A DNA stretch of 8,335 bases from Kiritimatiellales bacterium (GTDB lineage Bacteria > Verrucomicrobiota > Kiritimatiellia > Kiritimatiellales > Pontiellaceae). Positions 3,530-8,335 of this stretch are shown piece by piece (within the stretch, counting starts at the first letter, position 1; every line of letters begins with the position of its first letter). The translations under genes and the position numbers were made by a program. The stretch covers positions 1 to 8,335 of the forward strand of contig DAOUQA010000091.1 of NCBI GenBank assembly GCA_030625905.1, in the 5' to 3' direction. The notes under the pieces were generated by a model. It worked only from the letters and a program-made list of their open reading frames with translations, was not told where the DNA came from and did not search any database.

Positions 3530-6245
3530 GCAAAAAACGGACTACGATGTCATGGTGGTCGGAGCGGGCGTGGCCGGTATGGAAACGGCCGCATCGCTCG
3601 GCGACATGGGCTATAAGGTGCTCTTGGTAGAGAAAAAATCAAGTATTGGCGGCAAGGCCATTCTCTTGAGCAAGGTTTTCCCGACGCTCGACTGCGCCAG
3701 TTGCATCGTAACCCCAAAAATGGCGGCTGCCGCCCACCACCCCAATATCGACGTGAAGGTCTACACCGAGGTAGATGAAATCAAGCGCAATACCGACGGC
3801 AGCTTTGCTGTTGATATGCACCAAAAAGCCTCCTATGTCGATTTCGATGCCTGCACCGGCTGCGGCCAGTGCGAAGAGATCTGCACGATCACCGTTCCCG
3901 ACGAATACAACTACAATCTCGTCACCCGCCGGGTGGCCCACATCCCCTTCCCGCAGGCGGTGCCTAAAACGGCGGTGATCGACCGCCGGGGCGAAGCGCC
4001 CTGCACCTTCACCTGCCCCTCCAACGTCAAGGCCAGCGGATATATCTCGCTCGTTCGCGCCGGTCGCTATAAAGAGGCCTTCAACCTGCACATCGAGAAT
4101 GCCCCGTTGGTTGGAAGCCTGGCACGCGCCTGCTACGCCCCCTGCGAAGAGGACTGCACCCGCTGCGGCAAAGAGGAAACCGTCCACATCCGTGGGATTA
4201 AGCGCTTCTTTTCCGACACCTACTACGAAGAGCACCCGGAGCCGGAATACGGCCCCGTTGAAGAGCAGCTTAAGACCAAGGTCGGCATCGTCGGCTCCGG
4301 CCCAGCCGGACTCAGCGCCGCCTTCTATCTGGCCCGCAACGGCCACCAAGTCACCATCTTCGAAGCCGAGACCCAAGCGGGCGGCATGCTCCGCACGGCC
4401 ATTCCGGCCTATCGCCTGCCGAACGAAATCGTCGACCGCGACATCAAGAACGTCACCGCGCTCGGCGTGGAAATCAAATGCAGCGCCCGCGTAAAATCTG
4501 CGGCGAGCCTGAAAGAGCAGGGCTTCGATGCCGTGTTCGTGGCCACCGGCGCTTCCGACGAACGGAACATGGGTATCGAAGGAGAGGATCTCGAAGGGGT
4601 CATGGGTTGCATGAAATTCCTGCGCGAAACCAAGATCGGCGATGTTCCTGATATCAAGGGCAAGACCGTCGTCGTGGTTGGCGGCGGAAACTCCGCCATG
4701 GACCCGGCCCGCTCCGCCATCCGGATGGGAGCCAAGCGGGTGATCATTATGTATCGCCGAAGCCGCGAAGAAATGCCGGCCCACAGCTGGGAAATCGAAG
4801 GCGCGATCGATGAGGGCGTGGAACTCATGGAGCTCTCCAATCCCAAAAGCTTTATTGGAAAGGACGGCAAGCTCGAATCGGTTGAGTTCTTGAAAATGAA
4901 ACTCGGCGAACCTGACGAGAGTGGTCGCCGCCGCCCCGAAGTAATCGAAGGCTCCGAAACCACCCTGCCCGTCGATCTCGTGGTGCTCGCCATTGGCCTA
5001 AAACCTTCGACCACCGATTTCGCGGATGAAATCGAAAGCGAGTGGGGCCTGCTCAAATCCGATGAGAAGACCTTGCAGACCGCAGATCCCGCCATCTTTG
5101 CCGGCGGCGACTGCGTAACGAACCCGACCATGATCGTCAATGCGATTGCCCAGGGCCGCCGCGCCGCCTTCTATATGGACAAGCACCTCAAGGACGAGTC
5201 GCTGGACGCCCCGTTCGATACCGACTTCCTGCTGGAAAAAACCGACAAGGATGCGGTGCTCGAAGAGTCCAAGAACTTCAAACCCCGTTCGCCGGTGCTG
5301 CAGCCGATGATGCCGCTCGAAGAACGCAAGCAAACCTTCGACTGCTACGAAAGCGTGATGACCGAAGAGGAAGCACGGAAAGAGGCGCACCGCTGCATGA
5401 ACTGCGGCGAATGTTCCCAATGTATGGAGTGCGTGAATGTCTGCCCCGCCTTCTGCATCGATTTCACCATGAGCGAACGGCCAAGAAGCCTCACCGTCGG
5501 CTCGGTGGTGCTCTCCACCGGCTACGAGGTCCTCGACCCCGCCGCGAAGGAGCTGCTTGGCTACAACCGCATCCCGGACGTGGTCGACGGCCTCCAGATG
5601 GATCGCCTCCTCGCACCGACCCGCCCGTACAACAGCGTGCTGCGGCCGTCGGACGGCAAGGAGCCCGAAAGCATTGCCATCGTGCTCTGCAACGGCTCGC
5701 GCGACCACACGGTCTGCAACCCGCTTTGCTGCCGGATCGGCTGCATGTATTCCGTCAAGCACGCCCAGCTCGTGATGGGCGCGCTGCCGCTCGCTGATGT
5801 GACGATTTACTACATTGATATCCGCGCCTTCGGCAAAGGCTACGACGAGTTCTACGAACAGTCCAAGGGCATGGGCGTTGAATTTGTTAAGGGCAAGGCC
5901 TCGCGCATCGAACAGCTCGACAACGGCAACATGGAACTGCACTACGAAGACATGGAGGGCGAAGGCGGTCTCGGCAAGCGCGAGCACGACCTCGTGGTCC
6001 TGACGGTCGGATTTCTGCCCAACACCGAGGCCTTTGGCCTCTTCAAACCCGGCGAGCTCGAAGGCGACGAACACCAGTATGTCCGCGAAGTCGATCCCAT
6101 CAGCGAACCGGGGAAAACAACCATCGACGGTCTCTTCGCCGCAGGTGCCATCATTGGCGTGCGCGATATTCCCGACACCGTGTTGCACGCCGGAGCGGCG
6201 GCAACTCAGGCAGCAACCTATCTAAAACAAACGAGGGGCGAATAA
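3510..6245 (+). CDS. HdrA-like flavoprotein with inserted NfnB/GltD-type NAD(P)H module
   Basis: A 911-residue fusion. Residues 10-155 are HdrA-like without the N-terminal thioredoxin-like domain: FAD loop GAGVAG (18-23), GGKA (47-50), DCASC (61-65), ferredoxin motif CTGCGQCEEIC (115-125) and the HdrA hallmark FPQAVPK (147-153). A complete NfnB/GltD-type module follows: Fer4_20-like domain with C165, C169, C208, C212 and C216 (about 160-240), FAD loop GSGPAG (262-267), NAD(P) loop GGGNSAMD (391-398), YRRSREEMPA (415-424) as in NADPH-binding GltD, FAD contact AGGDC (531-535), then a Cys-rich tail RCMNCGECSQCMECVNVCP (628-646). HdrA-like sequence resumes at about 660 (VGSVVLSTGYEVLDP) and includes CNGSRD (727-732), CCRIGC (740-745) and IRAFGKGYDEFY (771-782). 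It probably moves electrons between NAD(P)H and the Hdr-like complex. ATG 3516 is an alternative start. The stop shares one base with the next ATG. Confidence 0.9.
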   Translation: MPMKTDKQKTDYDVMVVGAGVAGMETAASLGDMGYKVLLVEKKSSIGGKAILLSKVFPTLDCASCIVTPKMAAAAHHPNIDVKVYTEVDEIKRNTDGSFAVDMHQKASYVDFDACTGCGQCEEICTITVPDEYNYNLVTRRVAHIPFPQAVPKTAVIDRRGEAPCTFTCPSNVKASGYISLVRAGRYKEAFNLHIENAPLVGSLARACYAPCEEDCTRCGKEETVHIRGIKRFFSDTYYEEHPEPEYGPVEEQLKTKVGIVGSGPAGLSAAFYLARNGHQVTIFEAETQAGGMLRTAIPAYRLPNEIVDRDIKNVTALGVEIKCSARVKSAASLKEQGFDAVFVATGASDERNMGIEGEDLEGVMGCMKFLRETKIGDVPDIKGKTVVVVGGGNSAMDPARSAIRMGAKRVIIMYRRSREEMPAHSWEIEGAIDEGVELMELSNPKSFIGKDGKLESVEFLKMKLGEPDESGRRRPEVIEGSETTLPVDLVVLAIGLKPSTTDFADEIESEWGLLKSDEKTLQTADPAIFAGGDCVTNPTMIVNAIAQGRRAAFYMDKHLKDESLDAPFDTDFLLEKTDKDAVLEESKNFKPRSPVLQPMMPLEERKQTFDCYESVMTEEEARKEAHRCMNCGECSQCMECVNVCPAFCIDFTMSERPRSLTVGSVVLSTGYEVLDPAAKELLGYNRIPDVVDGLQMDRLLAPTRPYNSVLRPSDGKEPESIAIVLCNGSRDHTVCNPLCCRIGCMYSVKHAQLVMGALPLADVTIYYIDIRAFGKGYDEFYEQSKGMGVEFVKGKASRIEQLDNGNMELHYEDMEGEGGLGKREHDLVVLTVGFLPNTEAFGLFKPGELEGDEHQYVREVDPISEPGKTTIDGLFAAGAIIGVRDIPDTVLHAGAAATQAATYLKQTRGE

Positions 6246-7996
6246 TGGCTCAGAAACGACGAATTGGCGTCTATGTCTGCTACTGCGGTGGAAATATTTC
6301 GGACTATGTGAATGTGGAGGAAGTCGCGGAAGCGGTTCGGAACGATCCCAACGTGGAGGTTTCGAAAACCCACATGTTCACCTGCTCCGACGCGGCTCAG
6401 CAGGAGATGATCGACGAGATCCAGGCGGAAAAGCTCGATGGCCTAGTCATCGCCTCCTGCTCGCCCAAGCTACACATGTTCACCTTCCGCGGCATGTCGG
6501 AACGGGCCAACCTCAATCAATACCAGTATGTCCACGTCAACCTCCGGGAACAGTGTTCCTGGGTGCACACGGACGACAAGGTCGGGGCCACGAAAAAGGG
6601 GATCCACCTGTTGCGGGCAGGTATTGCCAAGTGCGAACTGACCGTGCCGCTCAATGCGATCCGCATCGAAACCAAGCCGCGCGTGCTCGTGGTGGGCGCG
6701 GGCGTCTCCGGCATGCGGGCGGCGATCTCGCTGGCCGACATGGGGCTTTCGGTGTTCTTGATCGAACGCGAGGCCGAGGCCGGGGGCTGGGCGCTGCAAA
6801 CCGGGAAGATGGGGCCCGAAGCGCAGGATGGAACCGACGTGGTGGCCAAGCTTCTCCAGCGAATCAGCCAGCACGACAACATCATGCTCCATACGAGTGC
6901 CGAAGTGGTGGGGAAAAGCGGTAGCATCGGCGACTTCAATGTATCCGTTCGCGTGCCGGGGGATGAAACCATTTCCCTCAACGTGGGTGCCATCGTGGTG
7001 ACCACCGGATTTGAACCCTACACCCCGCAGACCGATGAATATGGCTGGGGCGCTCCGGGCGTTATTCCCCTGAAGGATTTCCGCCAAATGCTCACCGAGG
7101 CCGACGGCCCCCTGATGCACAACGGGAAGCCGGTGCGCGACGTGGCCTTCATCTACTGCGTCGGTAGCCGCCAGACCAAGAGCGAAAGCTGTACGGAACC
7201 CAACAGCTACTGCTCGCGCTACTGCTGCCTGGCTACCACCTACACAGCCACCCTCCTCCACGACCTGGAGCAGAAGACCGGACAGCCCGTCAACCAATAC
7301 CACCTCTATCGCGACGTGCGCACCTATGGCGCGCTGGAGCCAATCTACGAAAAAGCCCGCACGGGTGGCGCCATCTTCTTGCGCTGGGATCCTTCCGACC
7401 CACCGCAAGTCACACCGGAAAACGGGCAGCTCACCGTCAAGGCCAAGGATCACCTGCTCGGCGGCGAAGAGCTCGAGATCGGTGCCGACCTCGTGGTGCT
7501 GGCCACCGGCATGCGCCCGCGCGAAAACGACACCCTCAACGACGTCTTGAAAATTCCGGAAAGCAAGGATGGCTTCTATAACGAAATCCACCTCAAGCTC
7601 CGCCCGGTTGAAACCATGATCGACGGCGTATTCATTGCCGGCACCGCGCAGGGGCCCAAGACCCTGGCCGAAAGCGTCGCCTCGTCGCTCGCCGCCGTCG
7701 CCAAGACCGGTGGGCTGCTGATGAAGGGCTATGTCGATCTCGAACCCCTGATTGCCAAAGTCGACACCGACAAGTGCATCTGGTGCGGTGAGTGCCTCAA
7801 GGCCTGCCCATATGGCGCCATCGAAAAGATCAACGTTGGAGAGAAGGAGATCGCCTTTGTCATCGAATCCATGTGCAAGGGTGCCGGCCCCTGCGTACCG
7901 GTCTGCCCGCACGACGCCATCGAAATCGAAGGCTTCCGGGACGACCAGATCGTCGCCATGATCGATGCCAGCATCAAAGAGTTGGAGGAAAAATGA
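6245..7996 (+). CDS. hdrA: HdrA, heterodisulfide reductase-like subunit A
   Basis: A 583-residue HdrA. The N-terminal HdrA domain is intact: VCYCGGNISDYV (11-22), FTCSDAAQQEM (45-55), SCSPKLHMFTFR (71-82) and REQCSWVHTD (101-110). FAD binding follows with GAGVSG (151-156) and AGGWAL (179-184), then CVGSRQ (305-310), CSRYCC (323-328) and YRDVRTYG (355-362) of the cysteine-rich part, and a third FAD contact FIAGTAQGPKTLAES (463-477). The C-terminus has one regular ferredoxin motif, CIWCGECLKACP (511-522), and an altered one, CKGAGPCVPVCP (544-555), where the second cysteine is alanine. The ferredoxin insert that other HdrAs have between about residues 230 and 250 is missing. As a flavoprotein it is expected to split or join electron streams between partner subunits. 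It lies between the HdrA-NfnB fusion (1-base overlap, AGGGG upstream) and the winged-helix gene (4-base overlap). Confidence 0.93.
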   Translation: MAQKRRIGVYVCYCGGNISDYVNVEEVAEAVRNDPNVEVSKTHMFTCSDAAQQEMIDEIQAEKLDGLVIASCSPKLHMFTFRGMSERANLNQYQYVHVNLREQCSWVHTDDKVGATKKGIHLLRAGIAKCELTVPLNAIRIETKPRVLVVGAGVSGMRAAISLADMGLSVFLIEREAEAGGWALQTGKMGPEAQDGTDVVAKLLQRISQHDNIMLHTSAEVVGKSGSIGDFNVSVRVPGDETISLNVGAIVVTTGFEPYTPQTDEYGWGAPGVIPLKDFRQMLTEADGPLMHNGKPVRDVAFIYCVGSRQTKSESCTEPNSYCSRYCCLATTYTATLLHDLEQKTGQPVNQYHLYRDVRTYGALEPIYEKARTGGAIFLRWDPSDPPQVTPENGQLTVKAKDHLLGGEELEIGADLVVLATGMRPRENDTLNDVLKIPESKDGFYNEIHLKLRPVETMIDGVFIAGTAQGPKTLAESVASSLAAVAKTGGLLMKGYVDLEPLIAKVDTDKCIWCGECLKACPYGAIEKINVGEKEIAFVIESMCKGAGPCVPVCPHDAIEIEGFRDDQIVAMIDASIKELEEK

Positions 7997-8265
7997 GTAC
8001 CGTGAAAACCCATATGCGAGACATGCTCGAAATTGCCCAGGATGAATTCATCATGCGCGGCCGCATCCGCGACATCCTCAAGGAAGAGCCAAAAACCATC
8101 CTCGAGATTTCCGAAATCCTGGGCTATCCGTCCCGGGAAGTCACCATTTGGCTGTTTGGCCTGCGCCGCTATGGCGAGGTCGAGGAGACCGGCCGCCCCG
8201 ATGTGGACGGCTATTTCAAGTATGAGTTTGTCGAGAAGAAAGAGGAGGAGGAAGCCCATGCCTAA
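7993..8265 (+). CDS. Small winged-helix-like protein within the Hdr operon
   Basis: A 90-residue protein with no name I can give. Residues about 10-60 look like a winged helix: a first helix over RGRIRDILKEE (22-32), then PKTILEISEILGYPSREVTI (33-52) as helix-turn-helix, WLFGLRRYGEVEETG (53-67) and a strand YFKYEFVEK (74-82). The end is strongly acidic (KKEEEEAHA). There are no cysteines, so no Fe-S cluster. ATGA overlap with hdrA (7993-7996) and GGAGG at 7984-7988 make the start firm. It could be a regulator, but co-translation between two electron-transfer genes suggests a subunit, docking or assembly protein instead. Both readings are inference. Confidence 0.85.
   Translation: MSTVKTHMRDMLEIAQDEFIMRGRIRDILKEEPKTILEISEILGYPSREVTIWLFGLRRYGEVEETGRPDVDGYFKYEFVEKKEEEEAHA
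8242..8251 (+). promoter_or_regulatory. Ribosome binding site of the HdrC-like gene, inside a coding tail
   Basis: GAGGAGGAGG, six bases before the ATG at 8258. It is a triple repeat of the Shine-Dalgarno core that also encodes the glutamate tail of the winged-helix protein, so one sequence serves both purposes. Confidence 0.75.
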
Positions 8266-8335
8266 GGTATCATCAAAACTGGCTGCGGCCGTGAAATGCT
8301 CCGACGAGTTCAACGCCGATGCCTGCATGCACTGC
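8258..8335 (+). CDS. hdrC: HdrC-like 4Fe-4S protein, N-terminal fragment
   Basis: Only the first 26 codons lie in the window and the frame is open to the right edge. The end, NADACMHC (19-26), looks like the start of a CxxCxxCxxxCP ferredoxin motif, as in HdrC and QmoC N-termini. It overlaps the winged-helix gene by 8 bases and has a strong ribosome binding site at 8242-8251. Position after two HdrA genes makes an HdrC-type subunit, which would join HdrA to the HdrB-like catalytic subunit, the best guess. Another 4Fe-4S protein of the operon is possible. The partner HdrB, if present, would be to the right of the window. Confidence 0.6.
   Translation, partial: MPKVSSKLAAAVKCSDEFNADACMHC

Noticed and set aside
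3639..4784. 381-codon open frame on the minus strand within the fusion gene
   Set aside because: Antisense to the conserved FAD and Fe-S motifs of the plus-strand gene, with no motif of its own.
3510..6245. Large fusion considered as two genes or a frameshift artefact
   Set aside because: The frame is continuous for 911 codons and the HdrA motifs resume after the insert in the same frame without an internal stop or start cluster.
6470..7912. 480-codon open frame on the minus strand within hdrA
   Set aside because: It is fully antisense to a well-supported HdrA and is histidine- and glycine-rich in the manner of a GC-rich shadow frame.

Overview
The window reads as a bacterial sulfur-metabolism locus. 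It holds one gene on the minus strand, cut by the left edge, and eight genes on the plus strand. The last of these is cut by the right edge. The intergenic stretch at 946-1249 is clearly AT-richer than the GC-rich coding sequence. The gene set (sulfide:quinone oxidoreductase, DsrE-type and TusA sulfur carriers, Hdr/Mvh-type electron-transfer proteins) points to an anaerobe that oxidises, reduces or disproportionates sulfur compounds. Desulfobacterota or Kiritimatiellota would both fit. No rRNA or other taxonomic marker is present, so the phylum is a guess.

Layout: (1) 1-945, minus strand, is the N-terminal 315 residues of an SQR-like flavoprotein. (2) 946-1249 is a divergent intergenic region with a 26-bp inverted repeat and promoter-like sequence. 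(3) 1250-1600 is an ArsR-family regulator. (4) 1627-2932 encodes three sulfur-carrier proteins: a DsrE2-like protein, a small DsrE-family protein and TusA. (5) 3116-8335 is a tightly packed Hdr-like operon: an MvhD-like protein, a 911-residue HdrA-like protein with a complete NfnB/GltD-type NAD(P)H oxidoreductase module inserted in it, a second HdrA, a small winged-helix-like protein and the first 26 codons of a probable HdrC. The genes from 3116 on overlap by 1-20 bases. The carrier genes are separated by short gaps, two of which contain repeats built on a 7-base period.

Proposed joint role (inference): SQR makes sulfane sulfur from sulfide. The DsrE proteins and TusA pass it on as protein persulfide. 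An Hdr-like complex with two HdrA-type flavoproteins then exchanges electrons with NAD(P)H through the inserted GltD-like module, and possibly with further partners through the MvhD-like subunit. The ArsR protein would switch both divergent units, perhaps by sensing persulfide through its cysteines. The direction of flow (oxidation, reduction or disproportionation) cannot be read from this window.

The most unusual points are the GltD insertion between HdrA halves, the complementary Fe-S losses in the two HdrA paralogues and the MvhD protein, the winged-helix protein inside the Hdr operon, and the heptamer-based repeats in the gaps.
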